From positions 62,001-126,000 of the forward strand of contig NZ_FQVQ01000004.1 in the NCBI RefSeq assembly GCF_900129405.1: DNA of 64,000 bases, given 5' to 3'. Below are positions 23,535 through 33,562 of the stretch, in pieces. Every line of letters begins with the position of its first letter. Position 1 is the first letter of the stretch. Source of the stretch: Flavobacterium fontis. GTDB taxonomy: Bacteria; Bacteroidota; Bacteroidia; Flavobacteriales; Flavobacteriaceae. Both the position numbers and the translations under genes were made by a program. Under the pieces are notes generated by a model. The model was given only the letters and a program-made list of their open reading frames with translations. It ran no database searches and had not been told where the DNA came from.

Positions 23535-25175
23535 ATGAAAACTTTTTGGATTTCCCTCAGTATTTTGTTCATACAATGGACAGTAGCTCAAAATTCAACC
23601 GTAAATTACCAACCCTCCACAGAAGTAATTGCCAATCCTGAGCGCGGTTTTTTCAAATTTACCGAAACCCATTCCAACGCCTATACAGCGTTAAATACCA
23701 CCACGTTAACCAATTACCGCATAAATCAAAAAATTAGTTTGATTTACCGTGTGTTTTATTTAGAGAATTTCATAAACAGTCCCATTTCTAGTGCATACCT
23801 CGCACAAATGCAATTGGATTTTGATAAGGTTCGTGCTGCAGGTTTGAAATGCATCATCCGGTTTGCTTATTCTGATAATGAAGACGCCATGCAACGTGAT
23901 GCTTCCAAGGCAATGATGTTAACTCATATTCAGCAAATTGCTCCTTTATTGCAAGCCAACGAGGATGTAATCAGTGTGATGCAAGCGGGATTTATCGGAC
24001 TTTGGGGCGAATGGTACTACACCAGCCAAGCTGAATTTGGTGGCTGGGGCTACAACCAAACCGATTTGACCCCTGCCAATAACAACCATAGAAAAGACAT
24101 TTTGAATGCCATTTTGAATGCACTTCCTGCCAGTCGCATGGTTCAAATACGCTATCCTGCCTTCAAACAACAAATGTATTCCAATACCGCTTTATCGTCA
24201 ACACAAGGATTTTCACAAACCCAAGTGGCGCGAATCGGTCACCACAACGATTGTTTTTTAGCCAGTGCAACCGATTATGGCACGTACGAAAATCCTACCA
24301 CACAATACCCGTATTTGGAGCAAGAAACCAAGTTTGTCCCTATGGGCGGAGAAACTTGTGCTGTGAATTTACCTCGCTCTGGATGTGCAACTGCCGTTGA
24401 AGAATTGGCAAAATTCCATTGGTCGTTCATGAATATCGATTATTTCCCTGGTGTTATCAATGGATTTGAGAGCAATAATTGCTTTACCGACATGGAAAAA
24501 AAGTTGGGTTATCGTTTTGAAATGCGCAGTAGCACTTTGCCTCAAAATGCTGTTTTAGGGGCTACCATACCCGTCTCGTTACGTTTGGTCAACACGGGGT
24601 ATGCGGCGCCCTACAATGCCCGCACTGTGGCTTTGGTATTAAAAAATAACACGACACAACAATACATCTCCTTGCCCATGAATACCGATCCCCGACGATG
24701 GTTGGGCACTACAGAGATCGTGGTTTCTGAAAACATTCCGCTTCCCACTTCGTTACCGGTGGGGAATTACAGTGTGTATTTGCACGTAGCCGATGCGAGT
24801 CCCAGTCTCACCAACCGTCCTGAATATGCCATTCGTTTGGCCAATCAAAATATGTGGGATGCTACAACGGGCTTCAATAATTTGAATTTCAATATCAATG
24901 TTACTGCGCCCTTGGCTTTAGCCGACATCGCAAACCCACAAGCAGTCATTTATCCTGTACCTGCACAAGACCTTTTAACGATTCAATTAACCAATATCGA
25001 ATCGTACACCATTGCCTTGTACAATGCGTTAGGACAAAAAATAACGACCAAAAAAACGCAACAATCTGACAAGGTTATTCTTGATGTTAAAGGATTAAGT
25101 AATGGCGTATATTTTGTTGATATAGAAAAAGATGGGATAAAAGATACACGACCCATTGTTTTGGGTGATGACTAA
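23535..25175 (+). CDS. Secreted DUF4874/DUF4832 protein with type IX sorting domain
   Basis: I start at ATG 23535 (MKTFWISLSILFIQWTVAQ), which gives a clean signal peptide; an in-frame TTG lies two codons earlier. The 546 residues hold a DUF4874-like (about 20-190) and a DUF4832-like region (about 195-440), a barrel-type hydrolase-like fold with the typical GFIGLWGEWYYT. The last ~75 residues (YPVPAQDLLTIQ...LYNALGQKI...GLSNGVYFVDI) are a type A C-terminal domain for type IX secretion. It is therefore exported to the cell surface or medium. It converges on the Pel-like operon and shares its promoter repeats, so action on that polysaccharide is plausible but unproven. Confidence 0.8.
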   Translation: MKTFWISLSILFIQWTVAQNSTVNYQPSTEVIANPERGFFKFTETHSNAYTALNTTTLTNYRINQKISLIYRVFYLENFINSPISSAYLAQMQLDFDKVRAAGLKCIIRFAYSDNEDAMQRDASKAMMLTHIQQIAPLLQANEDVISVMQAGFIGLWGEWYYTSQAEFGGWGYNQTDLTPANNNHRKDILNAILNALPASRMVQIRYPAFKQQMYSNTALSSTQGFSQTQVARIGHHNDCFLASATDYGTYENPTTQYPYLEQETKFVPMGGETCAVNLPRSGCATAVEELAKFHWSFMNIDYFPGVINGFESNNCFTDMEKKLGYRFEMRSSTLPQNAVLGATIPVSLRLVNTGYAAPYNARTVALVLKNNTTQQYISLPMNTDPRRWLGTTEIVVSENIPLPTSLPVGNYSVYLHVADASPSLTNRPEYAIRLANQNMWDATTGFNNLNFNINVTAPLALADIANPQAVIYPVPAQDLLTIQLTNIESYTIALYNALGQKITTKKTQQSDKVILDVKGLSNGVYFVDIEKDGIKDTRPIVLGDD

Positions 25176-25205
25176 AAAAAGGGATTCGATTGAATCCCTT
25201 TTTTG
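25173..25205. terminator. Bidirectional terminator between the DUF4832 gene and the exopolysaccharide operon
   Basis: GGGATTC (25181-25187), loop GATT, GAATCCC (25192-25198), flanked by AAAAAAA and TTTTTT, so it can end transcripts from both sides. Confidence 0.85.
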
Positions 25206-28200
25206 TTATCGTTTTTTCCGTGGTTTAAAATTATGCTTTATCCCTAGCATGACATTGTTGGAATAAAACTTATCCTGCTCATACAATTCAAAATTGATCG
25301 TAAACGCAGTGAAATCCATCAATTGATAGCTCATTAACGATGTTAGACGTTTGAAATCACTGCTAAAGGTATCGTGGAATATTCCGCCTTCAACATTGAT
25401 ATTGAAGTTGTCCGTTCCAAATTCAAACCCAACACCGCCTCCGGTATAAAAGCGATCTTTCAGCATCCAATACGGAAAACCTACAGCCAAATCACGGCTT
25501 CCCCAATAGCCATGGGTTTCTAGAAATGGTAGTATTTTGAATTTTCGAACTTTACGGTTGTCCCAAACAAAACGTACAGTCAATTCGGCATTGAATGCGT
25601 CGTCAAATTCTTCAAACAATAAGGACCCATCGGGTAATTCCGTGACTACGGTTCGCATGATATCTGTTTCTCTTGGATCGGGATTGCGTTCAACTAGAGT
25701 TCTGGTGAGCAATCCGTCGGTGTAATAATTGGCCTCAAAATTTAAAGAAGCCTCTATCCTATTGAAAAAATGACGGTCATGATAGCCCCGTAATTGAATG
25801 TTGTAAATCTTTTCATTCAATCCTCCGGAGGTTTCCGCTGGGAAAAAACTTAAATCGGCTGTTTTATAAGACTTCTCTTTTCCATGACTAAATCCAATAC
25901 CTCCTTGGACAAAACCATTAGAAAAACGATCCATTTCAAAACGTCCTCTTGCCCAATACTGTGGTTTTCCATCAACGACTGCCGTTGTAAACTTATACTC
26001 CAATCCAACGGTATAGTTAAATAGATTGGACGTATAAATTTCATCCACAAACTCTAATTTATAGTATTCATTATAGGCAATTCCGAAACTATGAATTCGA
26101 TTTTTACGGTCATAACGATTGTAGGTAAACAAATTTTTCAGAATAGCGGGATCGTCTTGGTTGGTTTCCATCGCTGCATTAAACTCGACAAAATCCCCAA
26201 AATTTAAACGCAATTCCTTTTGCAACTTTTTCAAAACTTCGGGATAAAATAAAGCACTATGATTGGCTATCAAGTCCTGTTGCAACTCGGTTTTTTCATA
26301 GGGAACATCGGTGTTCAACATTTTTCGCACCGTCTCTTTCTCGGGAGAATCGTTCATGCCATTCGCAATAATCCAACTCTCTTTGAATTGCCCTTGGTCG
26401 TGATAATAACTCACCATCAGTGACTTTGCTTCTTGATCGTTCGGATTTTTGGCGATGTACTCCTTGTACAACGGTTCAACCAATTTATACTGGCGGGTTT
26501 CCAACAACCAATTCATTTTTTGGGCAAATACAATTTCTTTCGCATAATCTGCCCAAGCCAAAGCTGCGGTATAGTTTTCTTCATCGGCATACATCCAAAC
26601 AATCGTATCGGCCAGATCACTCCATTCGGCACTCGGGCTAAGCGTCATGATTTCTTTTTTGGCGGCTACAGGATCTACATCCAATAAATGCTGAATATAC
26701 GCCATTTTATGGGCTGTGGTAGGTTCTAATCGCGCTATCGTTTGCAAGGCGGTTCTAATTTTTGGCTCAAAGGCTTCAATGTCAAAATTGGCGACATACT
26801 CTTTCCATAAGGGCACGGCATCAGGTTTTACTTTCAACTGTTCCCACATCCATTTTTCTTTATCAGCATCGTGTAAATAGCCAATTTGACGATCTAATTC
26901 GGCCGAATACATGACATTATTTTCACTGGGATACTTTTGAACATGCTGACTGTAAAAGTCCCAAACCTCCTTCCCTTTTTCCTCCCACGATAGCATTTTG
27001 GCATATTTATTCCACTGGACCGAATCGATTTCACGGGTATTGGCTAAACGCTCTCGAAAGGCTTTTCGATAGGCCATCTCTTGCGCAATTTGCAAATCAT
27101 CCCAGTATTTTCCGGATTGGTAATCTCGTAATTCGGATTGGAAGGTTTGGTAGGCCGCCATAACCTCTTTTTTCACTTCGGCCAACGCCAATGACGATTG
27201 GGTTGTTTTTGGGAATAAATCGGGTAAACTAATCTCTTGTTTTGGTGTTGCAACGCTTAACAAATACCCGTTTAGCATTGGCGTTTGATGTACGGTATAA
27301 CCCTTGCTTTTCAGGGCATTGCTGTAAATGCCAACATGCGTTTGTTCTGAAAAAATCGACCAATAATTTTGGGGTTGAGCATACGAGGTGGTGGCTTTAA
27401 CCGAATACATACCGTCTACAGATTCATGCTTCATTTGCGAGGCACGCCAAGCCCATACCAATTTACCTCCAGTTCTTCCGTCGGTGAAGCGCAAAAGCGG
27501 ATATTGTTTTTTAAAATTGATGATGAATTTTCTAAACTCGGGAAACATGGCTTTATCGCTGTTTGCCGACTTGCGCCACCCATAGGTTTTTTGGTTTCGT
27601 AAACTGTACCCGCCCGAGGTTTTATCGGCTGTAGCAGGAATTTGATAGATGTCATCAGGATGCACAAAATGGTTCCATATTCCCGTGATCAAATACAAGG
27701 ATTGAATGGTATATTCTTCGTCTTCCGAGAAGTAGAATCCACTGGAAATCCGCGGATAATCAAAAAATTGTTTCTCGTAGGGATCAAAATCAAACTCACG
27801 GTCCCCTCCTACGGGTTTTTCGCCCAGATACAAGCTACACATAAACTGTAATGAAGGCATAGACTCTTTCAACAACTTAAGTCCAGTCGCATCAATAATG
27901 TTGGAGGGCGGCACATACGTAGCTGGTAAGCTCCCGTAGTTGTTGATTTCCCATTTCTTTTTGACCGTATTCATGGCCATAGGAATAAACTTAGGATTGG
28001 TCCACAATTTCTTGGTTAAAGAAACGTGATTATACCCGTGAAAAGCCATTTCGTGACCGTTCTTTTTTACATCATCGACCAACCAATCCGACAATGATTC
28101 GACCTTATCGCGCTTGTTCGTTTTCAACAAATTCCATTGATCCAACGTAAACGGAGGCACAATTTTGTTTCGGTAATCAAAGGTCAACATCGCTGCATAA

Positions 28201-29141
28201 GGAATGTCAAACTCTTTGGCTAGTTTCCGCATATCGGGCCACCACACATCCGATACAAACTCGGCTGTCGTTTTGTTCATTTCGGTCAATACGGGTTCGG
28301 CTTTGATATCGTATTGGGGCGCGGGAAAATCATCGAGAAAAAGAGTCGAGGTATTGGCCACTGCATACGGCACACCTTCGATCCCTTTTAAAATTCCCAC
28401 AAACAAGAAACCACGGTCAATTTTGGTAAAATCAAATGAAGTATTGTAAAATAACACCCGCCCCTTCCCTATCGGATTTTCAATGATGGTGGGGTAATTG
28501 GGATTATTGGCCGCCGTAGCCAAGACTTTGATGGAGGGACTAAAATTATCGGGGGTAAAACCATAAAGCGGAATCTCTTTGCCAATTTTCTTTCCAGTCA
28601 TCCCGGGAAATACAGGCGTAGTATAATGCCAGCCTTTGGAGGTTGTATCGGTTTCCCAATTAGCCCGAGATTGAAATCCTAGCAAAAAGGCAAATCGATG
28701 ATCTTCAACGGCAAAAGGCACATAAACGGTTCCTCCACGCAACACAAAATCCAATAAAACAGGAATTCCAGCCGATTCTACCCGTTTGGTATTGTGAATC
28801 ATAACCACCCGAACAGATGCTGGAATACTGGGTTGTGCATTCCAACCATCAATATCTGTAGCTCGAAAAGGAAGTTTGGTGTAGTCGCAAGATTTTTGAA
28901 TAGCCTCAGAATAGGCTTTACTGCTTTTCGATTTTGCATCCAACAACGTTAGCACTACGGGTTGATCACTCATACCAGGTAAGGCGTAGGGCTGAAGATT
29001 TTCAAACGTTTCTTCTTGTTCATTTTTCAGCAAATCAAATGACAAGTCACTCCAATCCTCGCGTTTGCCACAACTTTGCAACAATAGGACGAGACTAATG
29101 AAAAAGAGTACAACGTGTTTATGTAGGTAGGTTGTTTTCAT
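25206..29141 (-). CDS. Lipoprotein fusion: DUF2194/polysaccharide deacetylase, helical repeats, outer membrane beta barrel (PelA-deacetylase + PelB-like)
   Basis: I start at 29141 (MKTTYLHKH...LLLQSCGKRED), which gives a lipoprotein signal with Cys after LLLQS, 7 bp after the upstream stop; a 21-residue longer frame exists. The ~1311-residue product has a DUF2194-type N-terminal part with a deacetylase site (DDFPAP near 275 and HGYNH near 375, the Asp and His-x-x-x-His of NodB-type enzymes). Helical repeats of TPR type follow (about 680-1010), then a C-terminal barrel (about 1030-1311) of alternating strands ending in NFKPRKK. In Pel systems these are separate proteins PelA and PelB. Predicted job: deacetylate and export the polymer through the outer membrane. 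Confidence 0.8.
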   Translation of the reverse strand: MKTTYLHKHVVLFFISLVLLLQSCGKREDWSDLSFDLLKNEQEETFENLQPYALPGMSDQPVVLTLLDAKSKSSKAYSEAIQKSCDYTKLPFRATDIDGWNAQPSIPASVRVVMIHNTKRVESAGIPVLLDFVLRGGTVYVPFAVEDHRFAFLLGFQSRANWETDTTSKGWHYTTPVFPGMTGKKIGKEIPLYGFTPDNFSPSIKVLATAANNPNYPTIIENPIGKGRVLFYNTSFDFTKIDRGFLFVGILKGIEGVPYAVANTSTLFLDDFPAPQYDIKAEPVLTEMNKTTAEFVSDVWWPDMRKLAKEFDIPYAAMLTFDYRNKIVPPFTLDQWNLLKTNKRDKVESLSDWLVDDVKKNGHEMAFHGYNHVSLTKKLWTNPKFIPMAMNTVKKKWEINNYGSLPATYVPPSNIIDATGLKLLKESMPSLQFMCSLYLGEKPVGGDREFDFDPYEKQFFDYPRISSGFYFSEDEEYTIQSLYLITGIWNHFVHPDDIYQIPATADKTSGGYSLRNQKTYGWRKSANSDKAMFPEFRKFIINFKKQYPLLRFTDGRTGGKLVWAWRASQMKHESVDGMYSVKATTSYAQPQNYWSIFSEQTHVGIYSNALKSKGYTVHQTPMLNGYLLSVATPKQEISLPDLFPKTTQSSLALAEVKKEVMAAYQTFQSELRDYQSGKYWDDLQIAQEMAYRKAFRERLANTREIDSVQWNKYAKMLSWEEKGKEVWDFYSQHVQKYPSENNVMYSAELDRQIGYLHDADKEKWMWEQLKVKPDAVPLWKEYVANFDIEAFEPKIRTALQTIARLEPTTAHKMAYIQHLLDVDPVAAKKEIMTLSPSAEWSDLADTIVWMYADEENYTAALAWADYAKEIVFAQKMNWLLETRQYKLVEPLYKEYIAKNPNDQEAKSLMVSYYHDQGQFKESWIIANGMNDSPEKETVRKMLNTDVPYEKTELQQDLIANHSALFYPEVLKKLQKELRLNFGDFVEFNAAMETNQDDPAILKNLFTYNRYDRKNRIHSFGIAYNEYYKLEFVDEIYTSNLFNYTVGLEYKFTTAVVDGKPQYWARGRFEMDRFSNGFVQGGIGFSHGKEKSYKTADLSFFPAETSGGLNEKIYNIQLRGYHDRHFFNRIEASLNFEANYYTDGLLTRTLVERNPDPRETDIMRTVVTELPDGSLLFEEFDDAFNAELTVRFVWDNRKVRKFKILPFLETHGYWGSRDLAVGFPYWMLKDRFYTGGGVGFEFGTDNFNINVEGGIFHDTFSSDFKRLTSLMSYQLMDFTAFTINFELYEQDKFYSNNVMLGIKHNFKPRKKR

Positions 29142-29148
29142 GGGTAGG

Positions 29149-31134
29149 CTATTTAAAAATGATATCCGAGATTTTGCTTTCATTCGGATTGTTGACCACT
29201 TCATACACGGTTAATAAGGGTGAACGGTAAAATACATTGACTTCACGTCCACGGTCTTTCAGCGTTTGAAGTTGCTTCATTAAGGGATCATAATACTTTA
29301 TATTTTCGGAAAATGAGGAGTTATCCCGAGGGTGATTTTTATCTAAAACAAAAACCAAAACACTTTTGGATAAAATTTGATCCGGATTGCTTTGTAAAAT
29401 TTTCTTATTCTTTTTAATACGTTCGTATTGTGCGTCTTTTTCCAGGTATTGGCTTAGGAAATCCTCGTAATTCATGAAAAAATGCGAATTATTACTGATT
29501 ACCTGCGTTGCCCGATCGTTGACAATCGTATAGGTGTAGCTAAAGTACGTTTTGGCAATGTTATCGTAGGCATTCAACATGTATTTGGGCGTCGCATCGG
29601 AGGGCGTAAGCTGTTGGAGAAACGACTTTTGAAAAGTAAATGCACCGTACAACATGCCTACAAAAGTAAGTCCCATGAAAATTGGCGTAAATCGGAACCA
29701 TGGAAAAGGGATGATTTGAAACAGTCGAATCAACATAGCGACCGTAAATCCAAGCACAATGGGAATGAATACCACAAATGAATTGTAAAGCAAGTCGCGA
29801 TCGAGCCATTCACTTTTAATATGGGTAACGATAACCAACACATTGAAATACATAAAAAAGGCCAACGGTCCTCTCCCCTTCTCTTTTTGAAAAAAATAAA
29901 GGATTGCCCATAAAACGGTTCCAATCATGGCACACCATTGCGTATAGTAGATAATCGTTTTATACGGTAAAATAAGTTGCGGTAAATATGTATAGGCGCT
30001 TACCGACAGCATATTGGATTGAATAAAATAATCCAAAGGCACTTTTTGTGAAGCACAGGCGAAGTAATAAATCGTTAAAATTACACCTACGGAAAACCCA
30101 TAAATAGCCAACACCCGAAGATTGTATTTTTTAACACTCCAGGACGTTGTAAACAGTCCAATCACCAAAAACAAAGGAACCAAAATGAAAAAAGTAATCA
30201 AATCAGTAAGTCCAACGGAAACAAAAACAGCAAAAAAACTAAACAAATAGTTGAGCGTACTCCCGTTAAATTGTTTGGGTTGAATGTAAAATACAAAAGC
30301 AGGCAAGGCAAAAGCCAAGGCGAGAAATAAAGGATTTCCTTTGAGTAAATAGTAAACATTAATGGGCGTAATCACATAAACCAAGGCAAAAAACAAGGCC
30401 GCCAACAATGGCGCGATGTATCGTGAAGGTGCCAAACGATGAATCACCCAAAACACGATGAGAGCCAAAATAGTAGATTCGAGTATGGCAATGACTTGCA
30501 ACGCGATAATCGGACTCACATCGGTTACTTTACTGTAAAAATTGGCAAGCGCCAACTCGGCATCGGTGGCTAGTTCATAGGTAAACCAATACTGATTGTC
30601 AAAATTGATCAATTTTGTCAAATCATTAATCCAAGCATCCGATAGCGAATAATTGTCGTATTGTACAAAATAGTAACGACTTAAAAAGGCAGTAATTCCG
30701 ATGAAAATGGGGGTGAAAAATAGAATCCAATTTTGCGTTCGTTGTTCGGGTGCACTTTTTCGAAAGGACAACCAATACAGAAGTGGTTTTTTGGTTTCTA
30801 CAAATTTCAAATAGCGTAACGAATGCTCTTTAAATTTTTGGGTAAAATATGAGCGTGGACGAATAATATTTTTCCAACCCAACCAATCAATGAGCAATAG
30901 CAAGGTAAAAATGACAAAACAGTTGAAAAGATTGTAGGCCCCCACTTCGACCAACACAAATAAGGTAAGCGTTAACACCGCAGCATAACGATACCAATTG
31001 AGTACGATAAAGTCCAACAAATGCAAACGTTGGTCTACGGCTATGAATTTTCGACTTAAGTAAAATAGAAATAAGACGATCACACACAAACGCACAAACC
31101 CCATTAAAATCGAACTGCTCCAGAATAATTCCAT
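29149..31134 (-). CDS. Large polytopic membrane protein of the exopolysaccharide operon
   Basis: Start taken at ATG 31134 (MELFWSSSILMGF), one base after the upstream stop, giving 661 residues; the longer frame lacks support. It has about 12-14 membrane helices and a C-terminal soluble domain of roughly 140 residues (from about 520). The fold is reminiscent of membrane glycosyltransferase C-like or PelE/PelD-position proteins, but no domain was recognised. No GGDEF-like or c-di-GMP-binding motif is visible. Position between hydrolase and export fusion implies a part in synthesis, modification or export of the polymer. Confidence 0.65.
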   Translation of the reverse strand: MELFWSSSILMGFVRLCVIVLFLFYLSRKFIAVDQRLHLLDFIVLNWYRYAAVLTLTLFVLVEVGAYNLFNCFVIFTLLLLIDWLGWKNIIRPRSYFTQKFKEHSLRYLKFVETKKPLLYWLSFRKSAPEQRTQNWILFFTPIFIGITAFLSRYYFVQYDNYSLSDAWINDLTKLINFDNQYWFTYELATDAELALANFYSKVTDVSPIIALQVIAILESTILALIVFWVIHRLAPSRYIAPLLAALFFALVYVITPINVYYLLKGNPLFLALAFALPAFVFYIQPKQFNGSTLNYLFSFFAVFVSVGLTDLITFFILVPLFLVIGLFTTSWSVKKYNLRVLAIYGFSVGVILTIYYFACASQKVPLDYFIQSNMLSVSAYTYLPQLILPYKTIIYYTQWCAMIGTVLWAILYFFQKEKGRGPLAFFMYFNVLVIVTHIKSEWLDRDLLYNSFVVFIPIVLGFTVAMLIRLFQIIPFPWFRFTPIFMGLTFVGMLYGAFTFQKSFLQQLTPSDATPKYMLNAYDNIAKTYFSYTYTIVNDRATQVISNNSHFFMNYEDFLSQYLEKDAQYERIKKNKKILQSNPDQILSKSVLVFVLDKNHPRDNSSFSENIKYYDPLMKQLQTLKDRGREVNVFYRSPLLTVYEVVNNPNESKISDIIFK

Positions 31135-31135
31135 A

Positions 31136-31945
31136 CTACTTAGTGTTTTGGGGTAATTTTTGCAAACTGATACTTCCGATGAAAAAATCAAAAGGGGTAT
31201 CCTCCAGCTCTTTTGCAATATGATTTTTTAACTCCGAACTCTCGGCATACTCAATCAAATGGGTTGGCAATTTATACTTAGCATACAATTGCAACAATTC
31301 TTCCCGATAGGATTGGTATTGTTTGGCCGCCCGTAACCGGTATTTTTTTGTTTTAAAATCATAGTCCGTTACCACCGATTCTACCGCCAAAGCGTCCACC
31401 CACGGGTACGTTTGTGGCACCAATTCAATTCCGGCATTTTGAATTAAAAATTTAGTGGGATAGGTTTCTCGAATTCGTTTCACAAAAGCGATAAATGCTT
31501 CTTTATGTGCCTTTTGCGGACCCCATTGATTGAAATTGTCAAAATTATCCAAAAACAAACCGTCATATCCTTGATCAAACAAACCTTTCATGAGTTGCAA
31601 CAAGGTAGATTGTGTTTGCTCTTTTCGAATATCAAGGTAGTAGCTATCCCAAATTTCATTTTTACCCAAAGTCGATTGCTGCAATTTTTCAAAATGAGCC
31701 GCGTAGCGATTGACTTCTCCCAAACTGATATACGCAATGACTTTTTTATTGTTGGCTTTTAAAACGCGAATATTACTCGGAAAAAAGTGCGCTGCTTCGA
31801 CCACCACCAAATCATAGCCTTTGACCAATTCGGGTTTGAATTTGCCGTAGCAATACAAAATTTTCATTTTTGGAGGAGATTGTAGAGCCATAAGCACAAG
31901 TACGATGAGTAATATGGGAATCCAAAGGGAATTAAAACGCCGCAT
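31136..31945 (-). CDS. Endo alpha-1,4-polygalactosaminidase-like glycoside hydrolase (PelA hydrolase-like)
   Basis: Start taken at 31945 (MRRFNSLWIPILLIVLVLM), which gives a signal anchor and overlaps the PelG-like gene by 14 bp. The 269 residues match the GH114/PelA-hydrolase type TIM barrel: VIAYISLGEVN, IWDSYYLDIRK, GYDGLFLDNFDNF and AVESV, with acidic catalytic residues in the GEVN and LDNFD segments. Relatives cut alpha-1,4-linked galactosamine polymers such as Pel. In the operon it probably trims the polymer in the periplasm. It is separate from the deacetylase, as in some Gram-positive Pel loci. Confidence 0.8.
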   Translation of the reverse strand: MRRFNSLWIPILLIVLVLMALQSPPKMKILYCYGKFKPELVKGYDLVVVEAAHFFPSNIRVLKANNKKVIAYISLGEVNRYAAHFEKLQQSTLGKNEIWDSYYLDIRKEQTQSTLLQLMKGLFDQGYDGLFLDNFDNFNQWGPQKAHKEAFIAFVKRIRETYPTKFLIQNAGIELVPQTYPWVDALAVESVVTDYDFKTKKYRLRAAKQYQSYREELLQLYAKYKLPTHLIEYAESSELKNHIAKELEDTPFDFFIGSISLQKLPQNTK

Positions 31946-33539
31946 AATAATGATAATCCAATTGTTTAAAAAAGCTTCGCAAGGCACGACATGTTAGCAT
32001 CATAAATACAATTGCGCCTACGAGCATACCAAACACACTGTAGTCATAAGCAACGAAACGACTTAAAATAAAACCAACTAAAAAATTGATGATTATGGCA
32101 TACACAATCGCTTTAAGTGGTTTAATAATTTGTCCTAACGTAAACAAATATAGGGTATTAAGTATTCCCCAAGCCAAAATAATATAGCCAATCCCGCCCA
32201 CGATAAAAATGGTGAGACATTGTGCTATCATTTCGGGTTTGAAATGGTTTTTTAAGGCCCAAGGCGCTTGCAAAAGGTAAAAAATAAGTCCAAAAGCAAG
32301 GATGCCAGTAATCCAAAGCGCTATTACATGAATGCGGTAATTTCGCTGCATTTCAAGGGCATAGTTGGCAATTTGATCAGATGCCGTATTTTTTTGACCA
32401 ATATCGATAAAGCGTGTAAAAGTAGCAATACTAAACTCTAAGACCCCCGCCAAAAGTAAGAATACCAAAATCGCCAGGTCCATACCCAATTCGTAATTCT
32501 TTTCAAAATACACCAAAAAGGGAGGATTGGCTTGTATCCCCGACGACCAGGCCAAAATTCGATCCACAAAAATAAACGCATACAACAGCATTCCATACAG
32601 AAAATGACTGTAATTGTGAAATAAAACCACCGGGGTTTTCAAGGGAGCACTATGGGCATTTAGCCCTTTTTTCTGGATGCTTTTAAAGAAAAAGAAAAGA
32701 AAAACTTGCGTCACCAAAATCGTGATGGTAATCCCAAACCAATGCGTGATATAAATGGGGTAATCGGAATTATTTTTTAAAAGTAAAGCCGCTACAGTTC
32801 CCGCCAAAATTGAAACGGTGATCATCCAGCGTTGCTTTATAGGGTGCAAAGGTGCTAAAATAAGAAGCAACAATCCTACAAAAAAGGCATAACAAAACAC
32901 AATTAGCAGCACTTCATACGGATAGATATGGAAAAAGAAATTAACCAAGAAAATACCAAAAAGTACTGAGAAAAGGGTCTTCATTCCCAATTTAAACAAG
33001 TACGAAATGGTTTGTTGCACCATAGCATAATCCTTGTAGTTCCAGTAAAATGAGGCTTGTTTTCCGATAACTTGTACAAAACCACCGGTTGATACCATTC
33101 CGACAATAACGCCCAAAACAACGGCAGTTGATTGAATTTCGTTGAAACCCGTATAGGTCCACAGCGAATAGCCAAACAAGATAATGGCCGCAATTTGAAT
33201 AAACACCGGGAGAAGGTGAAAAATTCCCAACGAATAATACTGGGAAAACAATTTCATTTTCACCGTTGCATAATCCGAAATAGTAATCGTTTCCCGAGCC
33301 TCACTTTCGCGTTCCCGAAAATTGCGCAATGGGATTTCTTGATCTTGCGCCCGAAGGGTTTGATAGATCGCCGCCGCCAAGGCTTCAATAGAGGGATAGC
33401 CATAATCGACTGGAGTGTCTTTGGGACGTATGCCCAGCGATTCGATGGCCGCCTCCACCACTTGAGGACTCACAGGTTTCCCAAGTCGGTTTTGCAGTTC
33501 GGAGGTAAGGTCTTTTAGATTTTGGGTTTGGTTTTCCAT
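31932..33539 (-). CDS. pelG: PelG-like polysaccharide membrane transporter
   Basis: The 535-residue protein has a soluble N-terminus of about 90 residues followed by about 12 membrane helices of the Wzx/MATE-like fold. PelG-type segments are FLYGMLLYAFIFVDRILAW and PPFLVYFEKNYELGMDLA. It lies 23 bp after the PelF-like gene, the order pelF-pelG being universal in pel operons. With PelF it should form the inner membrane synthase/transporter. The N-terminal extension, compared with Pseudomonas PelG, is an oddity. Confidence 0.82.
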   Translation of the reverse strand: MENQTQNLKDLTSELQNRLGKPVSPQVVEAAIESLGIRPKDTPVDYGYPSIEALAAAIYQTLRAQDQEIPLRNFRERESEARETITISDYATVKMKLFSQYYSLGIFHLLPVFIQIAAIILFGYSLWTYTGFNEIQSTAVVLGVIVGMVSTGGFVQVIGKQASFYWNYKDYAMVQQTISYLFKLGMKTLFSVLFGIFLVNFFFHIYPYEVLLIVFCYAFFVGLLLLILAPLHPIKQRWMITVSILAGTVAALLLKNNSDYPIYITHWFGITITILVTQVFLFFFFKSIQKKGLNAHSAPLKTPVVLFHNYSHFLYGMLLYAFIFVDRILAWSSGIQANPPFLVYFEKNYELGMDLAILVFLLLAGVLEFSIATFTRFIDIGQKNTASDQIANYALEMQRNYRIHVIALWITGILAFGLIFYLLQAPWALKNHFKPEMIAQCLTIFIVGGIGYIILAWGILNTLYLFTLGQIIKPLKAIVYAIIINFLVGFILSRFVAYDYSVFGMLVGAIVFMMLTCRALRSFFKQLDYHYYAAF

Positions 33540-33562
33540 GGTAGGTTAAGGGCTTCTGTGGG

